64,000 nucleotides of DNA from G963664585 sp963664585 (GTDB taxonomy: Bacteria > Bacillota > Clostridia > Oscillospirales > Ruminococcaceae), in contig CAXXEO010000014.1 of the NCBI GenBank assembly GCA_963664585.2, positions 372,001-436,000 on the forward strand, written 5' to 3'. Below are positions 18,417 to 26,711 of this stretch, piece after piece. The notes below the pieces were generated by a model that was not told the DNA's origin, searched no databases, and saw nothing but the letters and a program-made list of their open reading frames with translations. The stretch's first letter is position 1; every line of letters begins with the position of its first letter. The position numbers and the translations under genes were made by a program.

Positions 18417-19367
18417 TCACACCATCATGATCTGCGCGGCTGCTCTCGAGGCTCCGATTTTTAGAAAATCAAACTCAATAAGCGTTTTGATTCGGTTAAA
18501 CTTTCCCTTACGTGGGATATCCGCATAAGCCAGGAGAAGGCTTTTTTGCTCCTCGTTCAGTTCTTGTCCGTACCGTCGGACAAATTCATCTGCTTGGGCA
18601 TAAGTGTCGTTCAGATTGCTTTTGAGCCTTTGCCAGTTTTTGACCTGACCCAGCTTATAATGAAGGCTGCCGACATTTTTGGCACCCACCTGATTGGCCG
18701 CATGCTGCCGATAGAGGATCGTGGGGGTAGTGACAAACTCGATCCGGCCGAAGCAGCAGGCAATCAGCGCTAGCCATCCATCGTGCATCAGCGCATGTCT
18801 GGGCGGTTCCCCCACCCTATCGATGAGGGGTCGGTTAATCATGACAGTGCAGCCGGTTACAATATTTTGCACCAAAAGATTATTGAGTTTGTTTCGTCTA
18901 TAGTCCAGATTCATGAGCGAGAGAAAGGACTCTGCTGTCACATGAAGTTCGCTGTCGGTTACTTTGAGGTCGGTGTGTACCAAAACCGGTATATTTCCCC
19001 CGGACTCTTCCTCTGTGGCCTTCATCCGCTCAAGCGCAAGACAGATTTTGTCCGGCAGCCACACATCATCCTGGTCGCTGAACATGACATACCGACCTGA
19101 GTTTTGTCCTAAAAGATGAAAAAAGTGATCCCGGGCGTTTCCATAATGCAACCCATTTTCCAGCACAAAAATTTTATCTGGGAAACGCTTTTGATAATCA
19201 GACAATACCGCCAAGCTGCGGTCTGTTGAAAGATCATCCGATAAATATAGTTCCCAGTCGCTGAAGGTTTGGTTGAGAATTGAGTCGATCTGACGGGCAA
19301 GGTATTCTTCTCCGTTATAAACGGCCATAAGAATGGCTACTTTGTCCTGTTTAGTCATTTTTTCCAC
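18417..19367 (-). CDS. Glycosyltransferase family 2
   Basis: This 316-residue cytosolic GT2 enzyme probably adds a sugar, plausibly rhamnose given the neighbouring rml genes, to the lipid-linked glycan. The GT-A fold is supported by VAILMAVYNGEEYLARQIDSI (about residues 10-30), LSDDLSTD (about 42) and the metal-binding FSDQDDVW (about 97). It overlaps the upstream GT gene by 17 bases, so the two are translationally coupled. The acceptor cannot be read from sequence. Confidence 0.85.
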   Translation of the reverse strand: MEKMTKQDKVAILMAVYNGEEYLARQIDSILNQTFSDWELYLSDDLSTDRSLAVLSDYQKRFPDKIFVLENGLHYGNARDHFFHLLGQNSGRYVMFSDQDDVWLPDKICLALERMKATEEESGGNIPVLVHTDLKVTDSELHVTAESFLSLMNLDYRRNKLNNLLVQNIVTGCTVMINRPLIDRVGEPPRHALMHDGWLALIACCFGRIEFVTTPTILYRQHAANQVGAKNVGSLHYKLGQVKNWQRLKSNLNDTYAQADEFVRRYGQELNEEQKSLLLAYADIPRKGKFNRIKTLIEFDFLKIGASRAAAQIMMV

Positions 19368-20154
19368 GCCACTTTATCATATATTGACCCACTGATTTTA
19401 AATGAACCAGCAGAAATTTGAGGCTTTTCTTCGATGCCCGGTGCCAATCGTGTACTACAGATGTTTGAGGGCAAAATACGACACGTCCCAGGCTTTTGGC
19501 ACGGCGGGTCAGGTCCGCGTCCTCCATATACATAAAGAACCTTTCATCAAAGCCTCCAAGCTGCAAAAACACTTCTGTTCTGATCATCATAAAGCAGCCG
19601 GTGCAAAAGTCGATTTCCCTTGGTTTGGTAAGTGGAGCATCGTGCATGGTGTACTCTTTCCGCAAACCGGCAAACAAAGGATGAAGCTTTTCAAGCCTTC
19701 CCCCCAGCAGATAGCGAAGCTTCGGCGCTTTCTGTGGAAGATATTGCCGTGTCCCATCCCTGTTTAGTATCATGGGCGTGGTTATGACAACATTTGGATT
19801 CTCCTCCATATAAGAGGCAAGGGCATAAAGAGTATCCTCCGTCAACGAGATATCCGGGTTGATGATTACATGATATTTGGAATCAAGCTGTGAAAGCACG
19901 CGATTATGTCCGTGGCCAAAGCCGCCGTTACTTGTATTTTCCAGCACGACGACCTGCGGAAATTTCTCGCGGACAATCTTTACCGTATCGTCGGTGGAAT
20001 GATTGTCGGAAAGAAAAAGGGTAAGCTCAACATCTTTGGAAAATTGAAGTATCGTATCTACCGTATGGGTGATGAGCTGGGCGTTATTGTAGGTAACAAT
20101 GGCAGCCGACAGCTTAATTTTTGTGGACGCTTTTTCTGCGTTTTCTTCTTGCAT
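19351..20154 (-). CDS. Glycosyltransferase family 2 (rhamnosyltransferase-like)
   Basis: This 267-residue GT2 protein has AAIVTYNNAQLI near residue 18, LFLSDNHSTDDTV near 47, NGGFGHGHNRVL near 80, IINPDISL near 96 and the ExD-like YMEDADLTRRAKSLGR near 215. NGGFGHGHN with the INPD motif is typical of the bacterial rhamnosyltransferase (WbbL-like) group, which fits the rml genes of the same operon. It probably adds an early sugar after the priming transferase encoded just upstream. Confidence 0.85.
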   Translation of the reverse strand: MQEENAEKASTKIKLSAAIVTYNNAQLITHTVDTILQFSKDVELTLFLSDNHSTDDTVKIVREKFPQVVVLENTSNGGFGHGHNRVLSQLDSKYHVIINPDISLTEDTLYALASYMEENPNVVITTPMILNRDGTRQYLPQKAPKLRYLLGGRLEKLHPLFAGLRKEYTMHDAPLTKPREIDFCTGCFMMIRTEVFLQLGGFDERFFMYMEDADLTRRAKSLGRVVFCPQTSVVHDWHRASKKSLKFLLVHLKSVGQYMIKWRGKND

Positions 20155-20247
20155 AAGCTCCTCACGAACCGCATATTTTCAGTATTTTGATTCTTGATCC
20201 CTCTAGTTTTTCTACCGGTCTCCCTTACCAAAGTTCAAATCCAAAGT

Positions 20248-21567
20248 CTAAAAGCCCTGCGTGCTTTCTTTCATAAAGATAATTTTCACGGTAAGCAGCA
20301 GAATCTTAATATCCAAAAAGATAGAGTAATCCTCGATATAGAGAAGATCCATATTCAGTTTATCCATTGGGGAGGTATTATAACGGCCATAAACCTGCGC
20401 ATAACCGGTTAGACCGCCCTTCATCTTATGGCGAAGTGAAAACTCGGGGATAAATTCGGAGTATTCCTCCACATTTTCGCATCTTTCCGGTCGGGGCCCC
20501 ACAAGGGACATGTCCCCAATGAAGATATTAAGCAACTGAGGAAGCTCATCAAGACGGGTGGCTCTTATAAATTTACCGACTTTCGTGATACGGTCATCTT
20601 TATCTACAGCTTTTTGAGCACCGTTCTTCTCGGCATCTATAACCATGCTGCGAAATTTAAGAAGAGTGAATATTCGGTTGCCCCGGGTGATCCGAGCCTG
20701 TTTGAAAAAGATGGGGCCGCCGTCATTTAGTTTAATGGCTACCGCCACTGCCAGCATCAGGGGACTTGCAATAATAAGCCCCAATCCAGACAAAAAAATA
20801 TCCATCGTACGTTTTAAAAAGAGCTGTTCTACAGAGGGACCCTTGTTGCGGCAGAGAAATACGGGGGAGTCAAAGGCTTGTATATTGGTGGCATAGCGTG
20901 TGAGAATATCGGGAATAGAGGGTGCCAGATAGACTTTTTTACTTTGAGCATAACAGTAGGTCTCCAGCAACTCACGAAGCTTGGAGTGAATGGTGCCGAT
21001 AAAAATAGTATCGCACTGCTCGATCGACGTCCACACACCCGCGGGAATACTGTCGCCTGTCACCACAATCCGGCAGATCCTGTAACGTGTGCTTGCAGCT
21101 TGCAGCTTTTCCAGAATGGCGTCATCCTGTCCAGTGCAGATGGCTACAAGGTCGCTGATGGGATAAAGCTGCCGGTACACCCTGTTGGCGAACGCACAGA
21201 AAATGCCAAAAACTACACCTTGCAATACAGACAGCCAAAGCAGAGGATAAAAGTTGATATATAAGAATGATTTGTTGGCGATTAAACAAATGAGCAAATA
21301 GGCGAGAACATTAGACATCACAATGGCCAGGCTTCCCGAATAGGTAAGCTCCCAGGTAGGGGAAAAGCCAACCTCAAAGGCTCCATAAATTTTTTGCAGT
21401 TTGTAAAGAATTGCGCCATAAATTACGATTACAAAAAAATTACCCTTGACAAACTGGGAGGCTGGCTCGTAATACCGAAAAAAGGTATAAGAAAACAGCG
21501 CTACAATCAGCAAAAGCAACAGCAACTTTATGGAGAGTATTATCATTTTGCGCTTTTTAATCTGCAA
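20248..21567 (-). CDS. Initiating sugar-phosphate (polyprenyl glycosylphosphotransferase) transferase
   Basis: This 439-residue enzyme of the WbaP/CpsE type puts the first sugar phosphate on undecaprenyl phosphate and so starts the glycan. There are four to five hydrophobic N-terminal segments (to about residue 125), a central soluble domain, and the C-terminal bacterial sugar transferase domain with FKQARITRGNRIFTLLKFRSM near residue 285, TRLDELPQLLNI near 330 and SLVGPRPE near 350. The start appears to be TTG at 21567, with AAAGGA 9 bases upstream. It leads the glycan operon. Confidence 0.9.
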   Translation of the reverse strand: MQIKKRKMIILSIKLLLLLLIVALFSYTFFRYYEPASQFVKGNFFVIVIYGAILYKLQKIYGAFEVGFSPTWELTYSGSLAIVMSNVLAYLLICLIANKSFLYINFYPLLWLSVLQGVVFGIFCAFANRVYRQLYPISDLVAICTGQDDAILEKLQAASTRYRICRIVVTGDSIPAGVWTSIEQCDTIFIGTIHSKLRELLETYCYAQSKKVYLAPSIPDILTRYATNIQAFDSPVFLCRNKGPSVEQLFLKRTMDIFLSGLGLIIASPLMLAVAVAIKLNDGGPIFFKQARITRGNRIFTLLKFRSMVIDAEKNGAQKAVDKDDRITKVGKFIRATRLDELPQLLNIFIGDMSLVGPRPERCENVEEYSEFIPEFSLRHKMKGGLTGYAQVYGRYNTSPMDKLNMDLLYIEDYSIFLDIKILLLTVKIIFMKESTQGF

Positions 21568-22078
21568 TCACAACATCCTTTCCCCATGGGGCAAAGTGGT
21601 TTTTCGGCGACATATAGCACTAAACAAATATTGAGAAAAATTGATCTCTTTATACCCAGCCACTAGCAGGGCATAAAGAAAGAAAGAAGTTACATTGCCT
21701 TGGAAAGCTCATATAGTTCTGTCAGGTACAGCCAATCGAATATTATATTATTTTACCTTTTTTTACTTCACTTTACAAGCTTTCATGCGGTTTTTGCGCT
21801 AAAATTAGTTTAAATGTTCTTTTGTGTTTGCTTTTCTGTCTCAACCATAGGCACAGAAATGAGAAGTTAACGAATACTCTTTGAAAGTCATAAAAGTTCT
21901 GTATGGTTTCACCCGTTTTTCCTTATAAAAATACCGGGTGCCCTATCACCTGACGGTGACAGGGCACATTATACTTCACCAAATCAATATCAATAGAAAA
22001 CGAGTTTCCTGTTCTCATCTTCGGCGGGGAGTGGTAAAAGCAGAGTGCCATTGAAACATAATAACACAGTGCTATTAT
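21568..22078. other. Spacer between LCP gene and glycan operon
   Basis: This is a 511-base gap without a gene. It contains the terminator at 21938-21967 for the LCP gene and, reading leftward, a fair promoter candidate (TTGTAA, 17 bases, TAAAAT) near 21749-21777 for the sugar transferase operon. No small coding sequence with a ribosome site was found. Confidence 0.5.
21938..21967 (-). terminator. Terminator after LCP gene
   Basis: GTGCCCTATCACC pairs with GGTGACAGGGCAC with one mismatch and a 4-base loop. Reading the minus strand, the stem is followed by a T-rich stretch (TATTTTTAT). Confidence 0.7.
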
Positions 22079-23218
22079 TTACTTCGGGCGAACCTTGATG
22101 ACCACTCCATCGTTAGAGTCGTCCTCTTCGCCATTTTGGCTACTGCTTGATTTGCTGCTGCTTGACTTACCGGATGAACCGGATGAGCTGGTTGAACCGG
22201 ATGAACCGGATGAGCTGGATGAACCAGATGAGCTGCTGCTGGACTCACTCGAGCTTGATTCATAATGGACCACTGGGTCAGCCACCGCCTGTGCAATGAT
22301 CAGGTCACTCGCAGTGATCAGCTTCCCATTTGTAAAATTTGCGCTTAAAATTTCAGCAAGCTTTTTCGTGTTAAGGTTATATACAGAATAGCCATAGGAT
22401 GTGACACCTTCACCGTCTGCAACAAAAAAGTGCAAATTCTCGGTTCCCATATCAAGGGCTTTATTGGCCATCACGAGCATTTGATTCAAAGGAATATTCG
22501 TTTTGATTTCTGAATAATTTTTAGCGATCGCTTTGAGTACTTCTGTGCTTCCTTTTCCTTTGATCATTTTTAGAAGTGCGATCATAAAATCATCCTGGGC
22601 GCCGATTCTGCCAATATCCGCGTTGACATAGCTATGGCGGTTCCGGATAAACCACTCGGCTTTTCCTCCATCCAAAACCTGATATCCAGGTTTCAAGAGA
22701 CCATCCGAAAAATAAGCCACGCTCTGTGTAATTTCGATCGGAATACCACCAAGATTGTCAATTATATTGCGAAAGCCACTTAAAGTGATGGTTGCATAAT
22801 AATCAGTGCTAAGGGTGGTCATGTCCTTTATGGTCTTTGCTAAGCTTTTTATTCCTTCGTTTTCGTTTTTGGCAACGCCATAAACCGCATTGATTTTTCC
22901 GGTTGGAAAGTCCCAGCCTACAAATGAATCCCGTGGTATCCTCAAAATGTTTGCGCTTTTATTCTCAAAATCGATTGAGGCAAGCATGATCATGTCAGTA
23001 TGCTTCTCACTTTCGTCGACACCGCAGACAAGAATCTTTATGTTTTTGACGTCATCGTCTGATTTACCATCCAAAGTATTGGAAGGCTGGATGATTTTAT
23101 TGCCGCTATTTATCCATGGCTGCAGTAAGTAAGCGGCACACGGTACTAATGTCAAAATAGCAATGGTAACAACGACAATAATGATGTATTTTTTTTTATT
23201 TTTATCTATTGATATCAT
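22079..23218 (-). CDS. LCP (LytR-CpsA-Psr) family cell-wall glycan ligase
   Basis: LCP proteins move finished glycan from its lipid carrier to peptidoglycan outside the membrane. This one has 379 residues, with an N-terminal membrane anchor (about residues 11-34). The LCP domain has ILVCGVDESEKHTDMIMLASID near 57, the lipid-binding arginines in ILRIPRDSFVG near 96, and a second conserved block IGRIGAQDDFMIALL near 203. The tail (about 318-365) is almost pure Ser/Gly with acidic residues, then ends in a basic tip. It precedes the polysaccharide locus on the same strand, so it likely anchors that product to the wall. Confidence 0.9.
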   Translation of the reverse strand: MISIDKNKKKYIIIVVVTIAILTLVPCAAYLLQPWINSGNKIIQPSNTLDGKSDDDVKNIKILVCGVDESEKHTDMIMLASIDFENKSANILRIPRDSFVGWDFPTGKINAVYGVAKNENEGIKSLAKTIKDMTTLSTDYYATITLSGFRNIIDNLGGIPIEITQSVAYFSDGLLKPGYQVLDGGKAEWFIRNRHSYVNADIGRIGAQDDFMIALLKMIKGKGSTEVLKAIAKNYSEIKTNIPLNQMLVMANKALDMGTENLHFFVADGEGVTSYGYSVYNLNTKKLAEILSANFTNGKLITASDLIIAQAVADPVVHYESSSSESSSSSSGSSSSSGSSGSTSSSGSSGKSSSSKSSSSQNGEEDDSNDGVVIKVRPK

Positions 23219-23484
23219 ATCTTTCCCCCTAAAGCGCTGCCAAATATTATAACAAGAATATATGCAAAATACAACTCAATGCGAAAATATAGTGACAACA
23301 TTCGACTTAAATTCAATAAAAATGTAGCGATCTGGCACTTTTCTTTCTAAAACACAGTGATAATCAGCAGTATTTATTATTACCGCCGGTGGTGGGGATA
23401 ATAGATACGTTTCATGATGACGTCCTAAATAAAGTGCTTATCGCATGCTTTTAATCATGCATTTTTCTTTACCATTTTGCCAAT

Positions 23485-23590
23485 TATAGTTGATTAATTT
23501 GAAAACAAGCTTGTAATTTCTTCCCCCACCGAAGGCGGGGGAAGAAAATGACGTTTTATATATAGCCAGTTTTTAAGTTAATTGGCTATA
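23485..23590 (+). repeat. Repeat family A, copy 2
   Basis: Same 106-base length, ends and central hairpin as the copy at 5883. The core reads CCCCCACCGAAGGCGGGGG here, with one stem mismatch. Confidence 0.85.
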
Positions 23591-23727
23591 TTTTGTTGTG
23601 AATTCATGATAAAAAAATAAGGGATCGCGCTGTCAATATTGTCAGTGCGAACCTTGTAGTTGTGAAAACAACCACCAACTATGTCGGTGGAGCAAAAAAA
23701 GCTTTAGCGATGAAGCGGACCAAAAAA

Positions 23728-23786
23728 CTCCTTTTGATGTAGAATAAACTTGCGGTCTGGCAACTGCAAGAGTACATCAAAAGGAG
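23728..23786 (+). promoter_or_regulatory. Hairpin hiding the IS200 transposase ribosome site
   Basis: CTCCTTTTGATGTA (23728-23741) is perfectly complementary to TACATCAAAAGGAG (23773-23786), and the latter contains the ribosome site for the ATG at 23797. IS200 elements are known to limit transposase synthesis with a hairpin in the leader; this matches that design. Confidence 0.75.
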
Positions 23787-23796
23787 GACATTCGAA

Positions 23797-24255
23797 ATGA
23801 ATGACAATAAAAGTCTAGCACATACAACGTGGAATTGTAAATATCACGTCGTGTTCGCGCCAAAATACCGCAGGGAAATATTTTATGGTGAAAAGCGAGA
23901 AGAAATCGGCAAAATTCTAAGAGAATTGTGTTCCTGGAAAGGTATTAACATTATTGAAGCAGAAGTTTGTACGGATCACATTCACATGCTGGTGGAAATC
24001 CCGCCGAAGATGAGCGTTTCAAGCTTTATGGGATTTCTCAAAGGCAAAAGCAGTCTGATCATACATGAACGACATGCGAATTTAAAGTATAAACATGGCA
24101 ACCGATCTTTTTGGTGTCGTGGATACTATGTGGACACAGTGGGGAAAAACACCAAAAAGATCGCTGAATATATCCAAAACCAATTAAAAGAAGATAAGCT
24201 GCAGGATCAGTTGACATTCAGGGAATATGAAGACCCTTTCAAGGGTAGCAAGTAA
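23797..24255 (+). CDS. tnpA: IS200-type transposase TnpA
   Basis: This 152-residue single-strand DNA transposase belongs to the HUH/Y1 group. The HUH pair is in DHIHMLVEIPP (about residues 66-76), and the catalytic tyrosine is expected in AEYIQNQLKED (about 128-138). The protein begins with the usual THTTWNCKYHVVF-like block (here HTTWNCKYHVVFAPKYRR). The full length is present and no accessory TnpB is adjacent. Confidence 0.93.
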   Translation: MNDNKSLAHTTWNCKYHVVFAPKYRREIFYGEKREEIGKILRELCSWKGINIIEAEVCTDHIHMLVEIPPKMSVSSFMGFLKGKSSLIIHERHANLKYKHGNRSFWCRGYYVDTVGKNTKKIAEYIQNQLKEDKLQDQLTFREYEDPFKGSK

Positions 24256-24384
24256 TAAGTTTTTGCAAATGTCAGACCGTAATATGCCATTGCAATGGCA
24301 GCCAGTAACAGCGGGTTATACCCGCATAAGAAAAGCCGCCGGCTAAGCCGGCGGATGTTTACTCATATAGACAATTTCTAATTG

Positions 24385-24488
24385 CTAGTACCTTGTAATA
24401 TCTAAATCTTATATGACAATGGGTTAAATGTTCTTGTATATTCCTCCATCTTCGGCGGGGGAATATACAAGGTTAAGATTTTACAATA
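24385..24488 (+). repeat. Repeat family B, copy 2
   Basis: The element begins CTAGTACCTTGTAA, runs through GACAATGGGTTAAATGTTC, and is centred on a hairpin TTGTATATTCC...GGAATATACAA with a CGGCGGGGG core arm. It ends in GATTTTACAATATA. It is the same element as that at 30405 in the opposite orientation, and lies just after the IS200 element. Confidence 0.75.
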
Positions 24489-24503
24489 TACCATAGGTTT
24501 CGG

Positions 24504-25958
24504 CTACAAGTCTGTCAGATGCACAGTGCCATCTTCCTTCTGCTTGAGTCGCCTAAATAGTCTAAATGCCGTGATCAGTGTGCCAACCATGCAAATGGAG
24601 GCGGCCATAATATAGGAAAGGCGCATACCAAAAATAAATGCGTCGTTACGTCCAGAAACGTATCCGGTGACGTGATGGCCAATTTTGGCGCTCATACCAC
24701 CGTACAGGACGGCAGTAGAAAGAGAAATTCCAATAGTGAAACCGATGTTTCGGACGAGTGCGTTTATGCTTCCACCAATACCGAGTTTTTTACGAGGAAG
24801 CATAGACATGACAAGAGAATTGTTGGGAGACTGAAACAGGCCGTTTCCAAGAGCCATGAAACCGATATACAGGCATATAACCCAATAGACCGGAGTCTCA
24901 TTTAATGTGGCCATTAAGTATAATCCACCACTGGTCAGTGTAAGGCCGATGACCGTTAACACCTCTGAACCGATTTTGTCAGAAAGGTATCCGCTGGCTG
25001 GCGCGACCAAAGCAAGAATAATCGGGTAAATGGTCATATAGAGCCCCGCCGTCCCTGGTGTCATGTTTAGCACATTCTGTAAGTAAAATGGCAAAATAAT
25101 GTTCGAACATGACATTGCCAAAAACGAGGTAAATGCACAAAAAATACTGATGGAATACCATTTGTTTTCAAAAATATGAAGGTCGAGTAATGGAACTTCT
25201 GATTTGCGTTCCAACACAAAAAACGATATTGAAGCGATAATCGCAACCGCAAAAAGGAAAAGAATCAACGGATTCGAATAACCTATGGTTTGTCCATATT
25301 CCAGTGCGATAAAAAGTGGAGCGATGGCAAGGGTGAACAATATGCAACCCCACAGGTCCAGTTTTTCGCCTGTCGATACGTTATCCTGTCCGGAAAATTT
25401 TAAATTTGCAAGATAGGCAATTAGGCCAACGGGTACATTCACCCAAAATAAATATTCCCAGCTCGCAAAGGAAATGATGAAGCCACCTAATGAAGGCCCT
25501 ACCATTGTACCAAGTGCGACGAATGTCCCGCTAATTCCAAGTGCACGGCCCCGTTCCTCCGGAGGAAAAGATCGTGTGATAATTCCCATGCTGTTTGCCA
25601 TACTTGCCGCTGCACCCACCGCCTGGACCGCCCGGGCCGCTAGGAGAAGAGGCAAAGTATGCGTGACACCGCAGAGAAAAGAACCAATTGTGAAAATTAA
25701 GAGCCCAAATCGGAATATTTTACTTTGTCCCTTCAGATCGCCAAGACGCCCGAAAATTAAAATACATACGGTAATGACTATGAGATAGGAAGTGACCACC
25801 CAAGTGATCTGTCCGGTATTAACATGAAGCGCTTTAGACATAGTGGGCAGTGCAACATTGACAATACTGCTGTCAAGTGTGGACATAAAGGTTGATATCA
25901 CGGTAATCAGTAATATAATCCATCTGTCGGGGCCATAAATATTTGTTTTTACTTCCAC
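24504..25958 (-). CDS. MFS drug-efflux transporter, DHA2 (EmrB/QacA) family
   Basis: This 484-residue inner-membrane antiporter has about 14 hydrophobic segments. Motif C-like and DHA2 features include LDSSIVNVALPTM (about residues 28-40), FGRLGDLKGQSKIFRFG (motif A, about 70-86) and the GPSLGGFI stretch (motif C, about 155). It should expel hydrophobic toxic compounds using the proton gradient. It overlaps the upstream marR gene by 10 bases, so the regulator and pump form one unit. The substrate is unknown. Confidence 0.9.
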   Translation of the reverse strand: MEVKTNIYGPDRWIILLITVISTFMSTLDSSIVNVALPTMSKALHVNTGQITWVVTSYLIVITVCILIFGRLGDLKGQSKIFRFGLLIFTIGSFLCGVTHTLPLLLAARAVQAVGAAASMANSMGIITRSFPPEERGRALGISGTFVALGTMVGPSLGGFIISFASWEYLFWVNVPVGLIAYLANLKFSGQDNVSTGEKLDLWGCILFTLAIAPLFIALEYGQTIGYSNPLILFLFAVAIIASISFFVLERKSEVPLLDLHIFENKWYSISIFCAFTSFLAMSCSNIILPFYLQNVLNMTPGTAGLYMTIYPIILALVAPASGYLSDKIGSEVLTVIGLTLTSGGLYLMATLNETPVYWVICLYIGFMALGNGLFQSPNNSLVMSMLPRKKLGIGGSINALVRNIGFTIGISLSTAVLYGGMSAKIGHHVTGYVSGRNDAFIFGMRLSYIMAASICMVGTLITAFRLFRRLKQKEDGTVHLTDL

Positions 25959-26407
25959 TGCGTTTCATCCATCCTTTTGCTTTCAATCTTATCCGCGTTT
26001 GCTTCGATTTGAAGCAAAAGGCGAACGACCGTATCTTTTTCCTGTTCGGTCAAACCGTCTGTGATGACATCAATCCATCGAATAATTTCCCCACGAACTT
26101 TGGGAATACAGTCTCTTGCGCGGTCTGTCAGATAAAGCCGAAAAGCCCGTAAATCCTCCATATCTGGTGTCTTTGTCAGGTATCCTTGTGCCAATAGCTT
26201 TTGTATGGTCCGGGTAGACATTGCTTTGTCTACTCCCAACTTTTTACTGATCTTGTCCAGACTGATTCCTTCTTCATCCGAAAGTGCAAGAAGATAAGGA
26301 TAGGAGCCGCTGCTCAGACCATATTTTTTGAACGCACAGTCAAAATGGGCCTGTGTTTTTCGTATAATGTGAGTGCATGTTTTGATTAAAAGTCTATTAT
26401 TGCTCAT
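25949..26407 (-). CDS. MarR-family transcriptional regulator
   Basis: This is a 152-residue winged-helix repressor. The helix-turn-helix region is in ISLDKISKKLGVDKAMSTRTIQKLLAQGYL, and the wing region in KTPDMEDLRAFRLYLTDRAR with the usual D-x-R pattern. I start at ATG 26407; an in-frame TTG at 26434 would be the alternative. It lies first in a two-gene unit with an MFS pump. A perfect palindrome in its own promoter argues for autorepression relieved by pump substrates. Confidence 0.9.
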   Translation of the reverse strand: MSNNRLLIKTCTHIIRKTQAHFDCAFKKYGLSSGSYPYLLALSDEEGISLDKISKKLGVDKAMSTRTIQKLLAQGYLTKTPDMEDLRAFRLYLTDRARDCIPKVRGEIIRWIDVITDGLTEQEKDTVVRLLLQIEANADKIESKRMDETQWK

Positions 26408-26442
26408 CTGTCTCAGGTCCACCTTTTTGCACAATATACTAT

Positions 26443-26478
26443 ATAATAAAACAAGATGGTTGACAAGTCAACCATCTT
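26443..26478 (-). promoter_or_regulatory. marR promoter with overlapping perfect operator palindrome
   Basis: Reading the minus strand, TTGACT (26466-26471) and TATTAT (26443-26448) are spaced by 17 bases. A perfect palindrome with 12-base arms (AAGATGGTTGAC) and a 2-base centre covers 26453-26478, spanning the -35 box and spacer. This is where a MarR dimer would block transcription. Confidence 0.8.
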
Positions 26479-26711
26479 TTCTTTGAAAGTTAATAGGAAA
26501 TTCATCTCTGTCACTTTTGCGGCTGTAAGCGGGTAAAGTTGAATAATTGTATGATTACATATAGTATAAAATCACGAACAAAAGCCCCGAGGTTTTTCTG
26601 TTGTTTTTTGGTGAATGTGAATCACAGCGCCTTTGCATCGCTTAAATTGGTTATACAGTAAAGTGCCATCTCCCAATCCGACTCTGAATGTGATCTAGAG
26701 AAATCACGGGA

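Larger units (their letters stand above)
23219..23796. other. Region between LCP gene and IS200 transposase
   Basis: This 578-base gap holds family A copy 2 (23485-23590), directly followed by the left flank of the IS200 element. The part from 23219 to 23484 upstream of the LCP gene is AT-rich and should contain its promoter, but I could not single one out. Confidence 0.5.
23650..24355 (+). mobile_element. IS200/IS605-family insertion sequence
   Basis: This ~700-base element has one transposase gene and no inverted terminal repeats, as in IS200. Subterminal hairpins mark the ends: CCACC/GGTGG near 23672-23690 on the left, and CCGCCGGC/GCCGGCGG (24336-24354) on the right. A GCGGGT/ACCCGC hairpin lies at 24311-24325. 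Exact ends cannot be fixed without an empty site. The gene is intact. Confidence 0.75.
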
